Shown here: in pieces, positions 51,673-61,300 of the stretch
Position numbering within the stretch: position 1 is the first letter of the stretch
Layout of the letters: the number at the start of each line of letters is the position of its first letter
Assembly (NCBI GenBank): GCA_016795155.1
Contig: JAEUIE010000044.1
Span: 62,001 to 126,000, forward strand
Length of the DNA: 64,000 nucleotides
Origin: Planctomycetia bacterium
Lineage (GTDB): Bacteria; Planctomycetota; Planctomycetia; Gemmatales; HRBIN36
Reading direction: 5' to 3'
Program-made: the position numbers and the translations under genes
Notes under the pieces: generated by a model
Database searches by the model: none
What the model was told of the DNA's origin: nothing
Seen by the model: the letters and a program-made list of their open reading frames with translations, nothing else

Positions 51673-52617
51673 ATGGATTACTTCTTCCTGGTGAATAGAG
51701 TTGGCTTCATGTATTCCTTCATACTGTTCCTGGTTATTTTCTGCTCTGTTCTTTCGATAACTGAGGTGCCAGTTCATGGCATGTGGGATGAGTCTTCAGA
51801 ATATGTTCAGGCATTGTGGAAAAACACTGTTCGTAAACAAACTGGCAAGTTGTCGACCCATGAAACGGAGCACGTTTTTACCGCAGGCACAGCGGAGCCA
51901 AAACTACTGGAAACCATCGGCAAAGCTGCCGAGCGTGCCGTAGTCTATGCTCAAAAATCGGTGGGGTACGATAAGAAGCCAGTAGAGCGTGACAATCAAC
52001 CCATGTCTGATCGGCCCGTGCAATGGGAAGGCAAACTGATGGTGCTTGCCTGCCGGGAACGTCAGGAATTCAACGAACTGTTTTCCAAATTAAAGCAAAG
52101 CAGGCCGCAGCAGGATGAAAAAGGAGTAGCCATCCATGAAAAAGGAAAAACGTTGATTCTCCTTGATGCATCCACTACCCAGACTCAGCAGCGAGCTACC
52201 ATACGGGCGGTTGAACTCGCAGGCGCCGCCACCATGACCAGGCGCCATGAAACCATCCCCAACTGGTTTGCTACCGCATTCGGTCGCACGCTGGCGTACC
52301 GGTTCGATGCTAAAGCATTTGCAACAGAACGTGGCAAAGTGCCCTATTGGGCTGCCAAGGTGCATGTCCGCGACCTGCTGCAGGAAGATAACAGTGCGAT
52401 ACCTGCAGAAACTTTGCTGCCTATGCAGGCCAGTATGGTGGAATGTCTGGCCCAATCCCCCCAGTTTCAGGAAAAATGGTTCCTGCTACTCGATGAATTA
52501 TCATTCCGCGGAGGCAATCTCTATTCAGCACTTGAAGAACAGGGTATCAAGCTGGAAGCCTTACAGATTAACTGGAAGAACAGCTTGTGGAAACAACCGG
52601 AACCCCGCTCCAAGTAG
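51673..52617 (+). CDS. Exported protein of unknown function
   Basis: 314 residues from the ATG at 51673. A hydrophobic signal or anchor lies at about 12-34 (MYSFILFLVIFCSVLSITEV); an ATG at 51709 is the alternative start. The body is soluble and polar with stretches such as GKLMVLACRERQEFNELFSK, TIRAVELAGAATMTRRHETI and PNWFATAFGRTLAYRFDAKA. The last pattern (a surface helix followed by P-x-W-x-x-x-A-F-G) resembles planctomycete peptidase-like DUF1570 proteins, but the HExxH zinc motif is missing, so no activity is assigned. Confidence 0.65.
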   Translation: MDYFFLVNRVGFMYSFILFLVIFCSVLSITEVPVHGMWDESSEYVQALWKNTVRKQTGKLSTHETEHVFTAGTAEPKLLETIGKAAERAVVYAQKSVGYDKKPVERDNQPMSDRPVQWEGKLMVLACRERQEFNELFSKLKQSRPQQDEKGVAIHEKGKTLILLDASTTQTQQRATIRAVELAGAATMTRRHETIPNWFATAFGRTLAYRFDAKAFATERGKVPYWAAKVHVRDLLQEDNSAIPAETLLPMQASMVECLAQSPQFQEKWFLLLDELSFRGGNLYSALEEQGIKLEALQINWKNSLWKQPEPRSK

Positions 52618-52778
52618 ACCTTGCCCCCCGCGCACAGTTTCACATCACCAGCACTGGATTCTACTCTTTTTCTCATGGACAGCTTGAGTCGCCACAGCGC
52701 CAATTGCTAACGTAAGATCATCGCCGGGTAATTCCCGGCAGCCTTGTAGCACAACAATAATAAAGATTTGAGCAGCCC

Positions 52779-53489
52779 ATGCAAATCGTGGCACGCGTCG
52801 ATTGTCCACACGAGGACATTTCGTTTGATGATTTTTACCGCTTGTCGCCCTATACCACTGCCCAGCGTCACGGCATCTGGCGTGCGCTACAAACACGCCG
52901 CTGGCAGGCCCTGACCAATCTGCTGCAGGCTTTTCGGAAACGCGATCCCGAAACCTGGCGGCACTGCGAACGAGTTCAGCAATATGCGATTGATCTGGGA
53001 ATCAAACTATGCTTGTCCATCCATGAACTGCAGATGCTTAAACTCTCTGCTCTGCTGCACGATGTAGGCAAGATGGCAATCAGCGAAGATATCCTGAATA
53101 AGGAAGTTCAACTCACCGAAGAAGAGTTCTGTATCGTTCGCATGCATTCTGAAGTGGGTGAACGGCTGGTTCACCCACTAATGCCGCATCCACAAGTGCT
53201 GGCGGGCATTCGTCATCATCATGAAAGAATGGATGGCACTGGCTATCCTGATCAATTACAAGGCAGACAGATACCACTGATCGCACGAATCATCAGTGTG
53301 GCTGATGTCTACGATGCATTGACTCACGTTCGGCCTTATCGCCGATTTTCACTCACGCCACTGGAAGCACTGGAAGTACTGGAAGTGCAGACAACAGGCC
53401 AGCTTGATCCTGACCTGGTGATACCATTCAGTAAATTCATCCGCTCGTCGCTGGAAACACTCCCAGAAACCAAGGCCCTCAAAGCATAA
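52779..53489 (+). CDS. HD-GYP domain phosphodiesterase
   Basis: 236 residues. The HD-GYP domain takes up most of the protein: L92-LHDVGKMAI (HD pair H94/D95), HSEVGERL, and IRHHHERMDGTGYPDQLQGR then QIP, the GYP signature. Such enzymes hydrolyse cyclic di-GMP to GMP. The metal and substrate residues are all present, so activity is likely. The N-terminal 50 residues are unlike a receiver or PAS domain, so how it is regulated is not clear. Encoded alone, converging on the coiled-coil protein gene with a small hairpin between. Confidence 0.93.
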   Translation: MQIVARVDCPHEDISFDDFYRLSPYTTAQRHGIWRALQTRRWQALTNLLQAFRKRDPETWRHCERVQQYAIDLGIKLCLSIHELQMLKLSALLHDVGKMAISEDILNKEVQLTEEEFCIVRMHSEVGERLVHPLMPHPQVLAGIRHHHERMDGTGYPDQLQGRQIPLIARIISVADVYDALTHVRPYRRFSLTPLEALEVLEVQTTGQLDPDLVIPFSKFIRSSLETLPETKALKA

Positions 53490-53513
53490 CACCCCAAGAT
53501 TTCTCCCGGGGTG
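53490..53513. terminator. Small hairpin between HD-GYP and coiled-coil genes
   Basis: 6-bp stem CACCCC / GGGGTG with a 12-nt loop, starting at the last base of the HD-GYP stop codon and ending 21 bp before the convergent stop. It is the only stem-loop in this gap. Weak, but placed where a shared terminator is expected. Confidence 0.45.
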
Positions 53514-53534
53514 CTGCAAAGGTTCCAGAAGATA

Positions 53535-54335
53535 TTACTTCTTGTCAGCAGCCACTTTGTTCTGATGGAAGTAGCTGTCGATATCATTCATGATGTTGCT
53601 GCTGGCAGCAGGCTTGGTGACTGCCTTGTCGTTTGATTTGATATCTTCACGCAATTGGTGTTCAATCAGACTGGTTTCGATACGGTTTTCCAGGCTATCG
53701 ACCAGTTCACGCAGTTGAGCGATTTCAGGTACCTGGAAATCTTCGCCTGCATGCTTGGCCTTGAGCTGAGCTACCTTGAGGTAATCGAGATCGGTCTTGA
53801 GCTTGCTGACGCGGGTAACCAGTTCTGAACGCTGCCCCTTGAGAGCTTCGCGCTGATCCTGCATCGACTTGATGCGGGCCTGCATCTGTTCCAGCATACC
53901 CTGCTTGTTCTTGAGTGCAGCTTCTGCAATCTTGAACTGCTTGAAATCCCGTTCCAGCTGTAAAGTTGCCATATCGCGGCTGGTGGTTGTTTTGCTGACC
54001 TGGATATTACGCACTTCTTCGGTGCGGGCCTGCAGTTCAGCTTTACGGGAATCGAGATTGGCGGTCATGGTTTCCACGTCGCGTTCGCAACTTCGAACGG
54101 CTGACATGTGGCTGGCGAGTGTGGTGATCAGACGATCATCCGTCTTATCCAGGTTCTGGAGCAGGTCTTCAGCCCGCTTGATCTCAAAATCGAGTGGAAC
54201 CACTTTCTGAGTGGCCTGTCGGACTTCTTTCCAGCCCGTCTTCACATAGCTCATCAGTTCCCGGCCTGCGTTCGAACCGAACGCCCAGCCGACAACGACC
54301 AGCATCCCCGAAAGAATCAGCAATTTCTTGAACAT
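53535..54335 (-). CDS. Membrane-anchored coiled-coil protein
   Basis: 266 residues from the ATG at 54335. One N-terminal membrane segment (about 4-20, LLILSGMLVVVGWAFG) is followed by long coiled coil from about 45 to 235 with heptad patterns (KAELQARTEEVRNIQ, KIAEAALKNKQGMLEQMQAR, EIAQLRELVDSLENRIETSL). No enzymatic motif is seen. It should be anchored in the inner membrane and project into the periplasm. It may have a structural or phage-shock-like scaffolding role, but this is only inference. It stands alone. Confidence 0.8.
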   Translation of the reverse strand: MFKKLLILSGMLVVVGWAFGSNAGRELMSYVKTGWKEVRQATQKVVPLDFEIKRAEDLLQNLDKTDDRLITTLASHMSAVRSCERDVETMTANLDSRKAELQARTEEVRNIQVSKTTTSRDMATLQLERDFKQFKIAEAALKNKQGMLEQMQARIKSMQDQREALKGQRSELVTRVSKLKTDLDYLKVAQLKAKHAGEDFQVPEIAQLRELVDSLENRIETSLIEHQLREDIKSNDKAVTKPAASSNIMNDIDSYFHQNKVAADKK

Positions 54336-54569
54336 CTGTGGCATCCTTCTGTCTAGAGGGGGGATCCCCACGTGTACGGTTGGAACGTTTCGACCTCTGA
54401 ATGATTCGGTGATAACGTTCGGCTTGGTTAAAGAGTGATTCGATTGACTGAGAAGGGTATTTAGAAGATTTACAAGAAATATCAGAAATCTTGAGAATAT
54501 CGAAAAGTATCGTTATTTCGCACCAATTGCAGTAAGAATAGTACTGAACACACTAGAACATGGGTCAAG

Positions 54570-55448
54570 ATGCACCATTTCGCGAACCGCCTGCATGCCG
54601 GAATTCACCAGAAAAGGACGCCCTTGTGCGTCGGGCTCGATCCGCGTTGGGAGAGTCTGCCCCTCTCCATTACCAGTCTGCATCAGCGTGATATCGAAGG
54701 TCGTGCACAGGCTTATGAACAATTCTGTAGTCGTGTTCTTGAAATCGTGCAGCCCTACACAGCCATCGTAAAACCACAGTCTGCATTCTTCGAAATACTC
54801 GGCTCTGCCGGCCACCGGGCAATGGAACACATCATTTCCAAGGCACACCAACTAGGCCTCCTGGTCATTCTTGATGCCAAGCGTAATGACATTGCATCCA
54901 CCGCAACCGCCTATGCCGAGGCTGCATTTGACCTGCTGAAAGCAGATGCACTGACGGTCAACCCGTATCTGGGCCGCGATGCAATGGAGCCTTTTATTAC
55001 CGAAGCTAGAAAGCATCATGCCGGGTTGTATGTACTGGTGCGAACCAGCAATCCTGGCGCGGGACAGTTTCAGGATCTGATGACTGATCAAGGCAAGGTC
55101 CATGAAGTGGTAGCCCGTGCCGTTAATGACTGGAGCAATGAGCACCTTGGAACGAGTGGCTATGGTGATGTAGGGGCAGTGGTGGGAGCCACTTCGCCTG
55201 CAGAGCTGTCTCATCTTCGCACAATCATGCCACAGGCTCCTTTCCTGGTACCAGGTTATGGGGCACAAGGTGGATCAGCTGCTGATTGCCAGGGTGCATT
55301 TCAGACGAACGGCATGGGAGCAGTCATCAACAGTTCGCGCGGCATCATGTTCCCATTCAAACCCGACGACGCTCAATGGGAACAAAAAATTGAAACGGCT
55401 GCAAAGAAGAGTGCAGAAGAATTAGGAAAAGTAGCAGGACTACGGTGA
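54570..55448 (+). CDS. pyrF: Orotidine 5'-phosphate decarboxylase, type 2
   Basis: 292 residues, the longer type 2 form. It decarboxylates OMP to UMP in pyrimidine synthesis. The catalytic motif is VILDAKRNDIASTATAYAEA with the D-x-K-R-x-D-I signature. Other family segments: LCVGLDPRWESLP, IVKPQSAFFE, TVNPYLGRDAMEPF and LVPGYGAQGG. The C-terminal NSSRGIMFP completes the phosphate site. No other pyr genes are nearby. A 48-bp gap separates it from the epimerase gene, and they may be co-transcribed. Confidence 0.97.
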   Translation: MHHFANRLHAGIHQKRTPLCVGLDPRWESLPLSITSLHQRDIEGRAQAYEQFCSRVLEIVQPYTAIVKPQSAFFEILGSAGHRAMEHIISKAHQLGLLVILDAKRNDIASTATAYAEAAFDLLKADALTVNPYLGRDAMEPFITEARKHHAGLYVLVRTSNPGAGQFQDLMTDQGKVHEVVARAVNDWSNEHLGTSGYGDVGAVVGATSPAELSHLRTIMPQAPFLVPGYGAQGGSAADCQGAFQTNGMGAVINSSRGIMFPFKPDDAQWEQKIETAAKKSAEELGKVAGLR

Positions 55449-55496
55449 GCTGCAAGATCATACAACAATCCTGTCACGAATCTTTGAAGGATTGAA

Positions 55497-56492
55497 ATGC
55501 CTAAGTATCTCATCACCGGCGCCACCGGGTTTGTCGGCAGCCATCTGGCGGAAGCCTGTCAGCAGCGTGGCATTCCCACGGTGACCATCGCCCGTTCCAC
55601 CAGTGATTTACGCTGGCCTCAGCAGTTTGGCTGTCAAGTTGTACAAGGCGATATCACCGATCCAGCAGCCATCCGCCAGGCGATGGAAGGCGTCAATGTC
55701 GTCATCCATTCCGCAGCGAAAGTAGGCGACTGGGGGCCTGTGGAAGATTTTCGCGAAGTGAATGTGCAGGCAACTGTGCTGCTACTGGAAGAAGCCAAGA
55801 AACGCAAAATCGACCGCTTCGTTCACATCAGTTCACTCGGCGTTTATGAAGCTCGCGATCATTTCGACACCGATGAAACCACTCCTCCGCCCGCCCGACA
55901 TATCGATGGCTACACACAGACCAAAATGGAAGCGGAAGCTGTTGTCACTGGCTTCTATAAAGCGTCGCAAGTCCCAACCGTTATCCTTCGGCCAGGCTTT
56001 GTCTACGGCACTCGCGACCGCACTGTGCTTCCCAAACTGATCGATAACCTCAGGCAAGGCAAAGTGCGTTACCTCGGCTCCGGCCAACAGCAAATGAACA
56101 CCATCCACGTGAAGAACATCATCCAGGCAGTCTTCCTCGCTATCGAAAAGCCTGAAGCTGTAGGCCAAATCTATAACCTCACCGATGATGAAGTCGTCAC
56201 CAAAAAGATGTTCATGGAAACCGTGGCTGATACAGCGGGTTTACCCAGACCCACGAAACATGTTCCATTGGCTGTTACTAAAACTCTTGCCAAGGTAATT
56301 GAAAGCATCGCCCGGATGCGGAAAGCCAAGCAGGCGCCATTGCTTACCCAGGGACGCATCAAATTCCTCGGCCTGAACCTTGGCTACAGTTGCAACAAAA
56401 TCAAAAAAGAACTCGGATATAAACCCGAAGTAAAGTTTGCCCAGGGAATGCCCGAAGCAGTTCGCTGGATTCTTGAGGATCAGAAGCGATGA
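55497..56492 (+). CDS. NAD-dependent epimerase/dehydratase (3-beta-HSD-like SDR)
   Basis: 331 residues, extended SDR. Cofactor loop GATGFVGSHLAEAC at the N-terminus, GDITDPAAIRQAMEGVNVVI, VHISSLGVYEA, and the catalytic pair in the Y-x-x-x-K motif (H-I-D-G-Y-T-Q-T-K-M-E). The sequence PTVILRPGFVYGTRDR is typical of sterol-dehydrogenase-like and sugar-epimerase members. Substrate unknown. The next gene overlaps it by 4 bp (ATGA). Confidence 0.92.
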   Translation: MPKYLITGATGFVGSHLAEACQQRGIPTVTIARSTSDLRWPQQFGCQVVQGDITDPAAIRQAMEGVNVVIHSAAKVGDWGPVEDFREVNVQATVLLLEEAKKRKIDRFVHISSLGVYEARDHFDTDETTPPPARHIDGYTQTKMEAEAVVTGFYKASQVPTVILRPGFVYGTRDRTVLPKLIDNLRQGKVRYLGSGQQQMNTIHVKNIIQAVFLAIEKPEAVGQIYNLTDDEVVTKKMFMETVADTAGLPRPTKHVPLAVTKTLAKVIESIARMRKAKQAPLLTQGRIKFLGLNLGYSCNKIKKELGYKPEVKFAQGMPEAVRWILEDQKR

Positions 56493-57103
56493 GCCAGGGC
56501 TCCACGTCGCCATCCCTCAGTGTGGAATTCTTCAACCAGGTCTATCAAGGCAAGCCGGCTTGGGAGATCGATACTCCGCAGCCTGAAATCATCAAGCTGG
56601 CTGAAGCAGGAAAACTCACCGGACATGTGCTGGATATTGGTTGTGGCACAGGCTGCAATGCCATCTACCTGGCAGAGCGAGGTTGCAACGTGACCGCTTT
56701 TGACCTGGTTTCTGCAGCCATCGAACAGGCCAAAGCCAGGCTGGGAAATCGACCATTGCCTGTTAATTTCCTGGTTGCGAGTGCCTTGCAGTTACCGGAA
56801 TGGTCTGAACCGTTCGATGTCGCCATTGATGCCGGGGTGTTCCATGTGTTCAATGATAAGGATCGACTGCGGTACAGCGAGAATATCCATCGTTCACTGA
56901 AGCCTGGTGCGAAGCTGTATGTGATCTGTTTCAGCGAACATCAACCAGGCACTGACGGCCCCCGACGGATGACACAGCAAGAAATTCGTGACTCATTCCA
57001 GCGAGGATGGCAGGTTGAATCAATTGAACCAGCCATCTACCAGACACAGGCACAGTTTCACGGATCAGCGAAAGCCTGGCTGGCTACGATCAAACGAGTC
57101 TGA
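56489..57103 (+). CDS. SAM-dependent methyltransferase, class I
   Basis: 204 residues. Class I Rossmann methyltransferase with motif I LDIGCGTGCNAIYLAERG and motif II-like VTAFDLVSAAIEQAKAR. The length and the N-terminal YQGKPAWEIDTPQPEIIKLA (W-E-x-x-x-P-Q-P) resemble thiopurine-methyltransferase-like/TehB-type enzymes. The substrate is not predictable. Its start overlaps the upstream epimerase by 4 bp, and it converges on the aminotransferase gene with 3 bp between stops. Confidence 0.92.
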   Translation: MSQGSTSPSLSVEFFNQVYQGKPAWEIDTPQPEIIKLAEAGKLTGHVLDIGCGTGCNAIYLAERGCNVTAFDLVSAAIEQAKARLGNRPLPVNFLVASALQLPEWSEPFDVAIDAGVFHVFNDKDRLRYSENIHRSLKPGAKLYVICFSEHQPGTDGPRRMTQQEIRDSFQRGWQVESIEPAIYQTQAQFHGSAKAWLATIKRV

Positions 57104-57106
57104 AAA

Positions 57107-58303
57107 CTATTTATCCGGATATGCTTTGAGCGCTGCAGCCAGGATTTTCACCGAAGCACGTAGATCTTCTTCCTTCAATACATAAGCAATACGCACCTCG
57201 TTGTTGCCCAGGCCAGGAGTGGCATAGAAGCCATTGGCAGGGGCAACCATCACGGTGGCACCATCTAACTGAAAATCAGACAATAGCCAAGTGGCAAAGG
57301 CGTCGCTGTCTTTCACTGGCAGCCTGGCAACGAAGTAGAACGCGCCTTCGGGCTTACGCAGAAACACACCGGGAATCTCTGAAAGACCCCGGAACAGAAT
57401 GTCACGCCGTTTCTGATATTCCTGAGCAATGCCCTGGAAGTATTCAGGCCCCAGCTCTACTGCACCGCGAGCTATGAACTGAGCCAGCCCAGGCGGCGAT
57501 AAACGCCCTTGTGCCATCCGCATGCAGGCATCATAAATCGGCTTGTTCCGTGTCACCAGGCAACCCAGGCGGATACCACAGGCGCTGTACCGTTTGGAAA
57601 GACTATCCACCACGATGACATGTTCTTCGAAACCAGGCAGCGTCAGCGTACTGATCGCCTGGTTACCGTCGTATACAAACTCACGATATACTTCATCTGC
57701 CAGCAGAAACAGGTTATGGTCCTTACAGAACTGGGCGACCATCTGCAATTCATCCATCCGATAAACCGTACCGGTTGGATTGCTGGGATTACACAGAATG
57801 ACCATTCGGGTTTTGGGTGTAACTACCTTTTCCCATTCGCTGCGAGGCGGAAGATGGAAACCATCTTCACCTTTGCTCAACAAAGGCTTCAGGGTGACAC
57901 CCGCCATCATGGCGAAGGATCGATAGTTGGTGTAGAAAGGCTCAACCACCATGATTTCATCGCCGACATTGCAGCATGCATACATGGCAAAGAGAATGGC
58001 TTCGCTGCCACCAGTCGTAGCGAGTATTTCCGAAGTCTTCAATTCGATGCCGAGCTTGCGATAATACTGCTGAATGGTTGCAACATACTCCGGCGTACCT
58101 GCTGAAGGTGAATAAGCATAAACCTTGTCTTTGAGTTGCAACAGTTTATCCCGCAGCGCAGGTGGTGTTTCCAGATCAGGCTGACCGATGTTCAGATGAT
58201 AAACATGCACGCCCATCTTCTTGGCAGCATCAGCATAGGGCGCCAACTTACGAATAGGCGAAGCAGGCATCTGCATGCCACGTTCTGAAACAGCTAAGGG
58301 CAT
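57107..58303 (-). CDS. Class I/II pyridoxal-phosphate aminotransferase
   Basis: 398 residues, fold type I. Motifs: HLNIGQPDLETPPALRDKL, ATTGGSEAILFAMYACCNVG, ILCNPSNPTGTVYRMDELQM (substrate Asn), ADEVYREFVYDG, and PLP lysine in VVDSLSKRYSACGIRLGCLV. The C-terminal Arg region is in NNEVRIAYVLKEED. This matches aspartate/tyrosine aminotransferase-like enzymes, but substrate specificity cannot be assigned. Single-gene unit on the minus strand. A short array of GTCAGGAG-like units lies upstream at about 58340-58370. Confidence 0.92.
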   Translation of the reverse strand: MPLAVSERGMQMPASPIRKLAPYADAAKKMGVHVYHLNIGQPDLETPPALRDKLLQLKDKVYAYSPSAGTPEYVATIQQYYRKLGIELKTSEILATTGGSEAILFAMYACCNVGDEIMVVEPFYTNYRSFAMMAGVTLKPLLSKGEDGFHLPPRSEWEKVVTPKTRMVILCNPSNPTGTVYRMDELQMVAQFCKDHNLFLLADEVYREFVYDGNQAISTLTLPGFEEHVIVVDSLSKRYSACGIRLGCLVTRNKPIYDACMRMAQGRLSPPGLAQFIARGAVELGPEYFQGIAQEYQKRRDILFRGLSEIPGVFLRKPEGAFYFVARLPVKDSDAFATWLLSDFQLDGATVMVAPANGFYATPGLGNNEVRIAYVLKEEDLRASVKILAAALKAYPDK

Positions 58304-58387
58304 TCAATCAACTCCAACAGGAAGAGTTATTGTAGAAGCCAGAAGTCAGGAGACAGTAGTCAGGAGAATGGAAGCAATAGTCGAACG

Positions 58388-61300
58388 TTACTTGCCTGTT
58401 TCAGTCTTCTTCTGAGGCAAATAGGCATGCCAGACCGAAAGGCCGGCGTCCCAACTGTTGATCGCCAGCCGCGTGCCTGATTTGTTAAAAACAATGCGGG
58501 GGTTGATGGCGTAGTCGTTCTGCCTTGGACTCCCGTGATGCTTGAGCGTAAAAATCTCGTGCCCCAAAATGGTGTCGAAAAAGACAATGTTGCTATCGTA
58601 CCCAGCCACCAGCACGCGCTGGGAATCAGGTGTGAAGGCTAGTTCCGTTGATTCGTAACCGGCAAATACCCTGTGCTTCTCTTCCCCGGTCTTGGCATCG
58701 CGGATGGTCAGCACATTCTTATCAGGCACAAAATTGCAACCAGCCATCCATTTGCCATCCGGGCTGAATACCAGGCAGACACAGCGTTCCAGATCGAAGA
58801 CTTTCGTGTAACGATAGGCACCACGATCTGCGAGATCAATCAATCTCAACCACTGTTTACGGTCTGCACTGCGCAGGATAGCTGCAATCTGGGTGCCATC
58901 CTGGTTCATGCAGAAAGCAGTAGAAAAGAAGGGCATCTCTTCCCGATGCACCAGTTCAAAACTATCCATGCTCCAGACCTGGTATTCGCACTTAAATGGA
59001 ACAGGCTTGGGCGGATTGCTGGCAGGCTGCATGAAATGCCCTGCCATCAGCAATCTCTTGTCATCACCACTGAAGCTTAATCGGAACGCATAGTAAGGCA
59101 GCGTCGGAGATTTCCAGATCTGTTGTCCTGACAATGAATCAAACAGCAACACATGATGCCCGGTGGCATCAACACAAGCCAACCTTCGTCCATCCGATGT
59201 AAAGCGAACATCCTGACGAGGAGCCCGGAATTCCCCCATCACACCTGGCAGGTGCATTCTCTTCACTACTTTCCTGGTCTGCAGATCAAGGTGCAGCAAC
59301 TGTTGTGAACGATGCTCAAAAACCGCCATGAATGGAGTGTTCTCGATAAAACGGCAATCCGAAATCCATTCGCCTCCACAACCTGCATCGATGTTGTATT
59401 TGTCCTGAAACAGATTCCGGTCTACATCCCAGAGAATCACATTGGCATCAATGCCTCCGCTGGCCAGCAGTGAACTGTCAGGATCAAACGATGAAGTCCG
59501 TACCGATCCCTTGTGTCCACGGTATTCCCGAATGCAATCACCAGCCCGTGGTGAATCCTGCTGGATGTTCCAGACTCTGACCGAGCCATCCATACCGGTT
59601 GACGCCAGAGTGGTACAGGAAGCGTTAAACACGATCGAAGTGATGAAACCCTGGTGCCCCCGCAACACCAGCGGTGCTGCATCTTTCTCCACGGCAGACC
59701 ACATCAGAATATCCTGTCCAGCCTGATGATCGGAGGATACGCACAACTGCTTTACATCGGGAGTAAACATCAGATGCGTGGGACGATGAATGCGTGTATG
59801 TTTCAGCAAGCTGCCATCTTGTGAGTTCAACCAGAACAATTCTCCACTTTGATAACAACACACCGCAAGCTGGTTGCCATCGGCAGATATGGCTAATCGC
59901 CAGTCACGAAATGAAAAAGATTTGATCCAAAGACTTTTGTTCTGTTCGATATCCCAGATACCTGCCTTATTATCCTGGGTTACAAACAAAATGCGCCTAC
60001 CATCCGCACTGAACTCCAGATGCTTACACGGTTCAGGAAATTCAATGGATCGAACTGTCTGTTTATTAGCCACATTAAACAACTGAACCGTTTTGGGAAT
60101 CACATCATGCTGCCAGTAAATGGCCAACCCGGCTGGCAATGCCAGTTTGTAGAATTTGCCCGCAGGCATGGCAAAACCTTTCAGCTTTGCATCACCTTTC
60201 AGTTCAGCCAGATCGAGCACGGTAAAATTGTTTTCCTGATCCATGACCAGGGCATATCGCCCCTGGCATGCCAGATGCACGTCTCGCAATGGCAATCGAC
60301 TGCTATACACCAGCCGATGTTTCCAGAGTTTTTCACCCTTCTGCGGAAAATACAGGTATAGCCTGCCGGGAAACTGCTTTGGCCCGTAATCACCATAAAA
60401 TTCAGCGCCTTCACACACCAGCATACCCTGCTGATCAGGCAGAAAATGGATGCGCTGTACATAATCCTGTGCATGCCGGATTACCTGCTCCATCGGCCTG
60501 CACAAACGCTTGAGATAATAGAATTCCCAACTGCGTGGATCACGCTCACCCTCCGCAGGCCAGCTCTGATCAAGCAGATGTTCTGCACGCTGCAACTGCC
60601 CCTGGCGAAGCAGCAGATCAGCCTGAGCTACTTTGCTGTAATAAAGGGAAAGTCTGGCACGCTGTTCCGATTCACGGGCAATATGCTCTGCTGACAGCGC
60701 CTTCCCAGCTTCATCCCGTGCGACCTTCTCAGCAATTCGGGCCTGGTCGCGCGCCAATCCAGCTTGTAACGAATGGGCTTCCGCGAGATAGCGATCCTGC
60801 TCCGCCTGGTACCAGAAAAAACCAATCACTATCAAGGCAACAGTGATGACTGTCAAAAGTAACCCGGCCAATGCTGCAATAGCCGGGTGCCGTTTCATCC
60901 ATTTCCGGAACCGCTGCCACTCAGTAAGGGGTCTGGCCTGGATTGGCTCATGATTGAGAAATCGCGTAAGATCATCCGCCAGTGCTGCCGCTGAGTGATA
61001 ACGCCGCTGCGGATCCTTCTCCAGACATTTCAGGCAAATAGTCTCGAGGTCTTTGTTGAGTTGTGGCTTGTACTTTCGAGGTGAAGGCGGCTCCAGGGTC
61101 TGTGCTTCCACCAGCATCTTCAACACATCGGCCGCTTCGAAAGGCAGGTGCTCAGTCAACAACTCATAAAAGATGACGCCGAGTGAATAAACATCGATGG
61201 AACAATGCGGGGCACGGTAAGTGGGATCAGCCAGTTCCGGTGCCATGTATTGTGGCGTGCCCACCAGAAACTCAGGTGCAGTGAGATCCCGGCTAGCCTC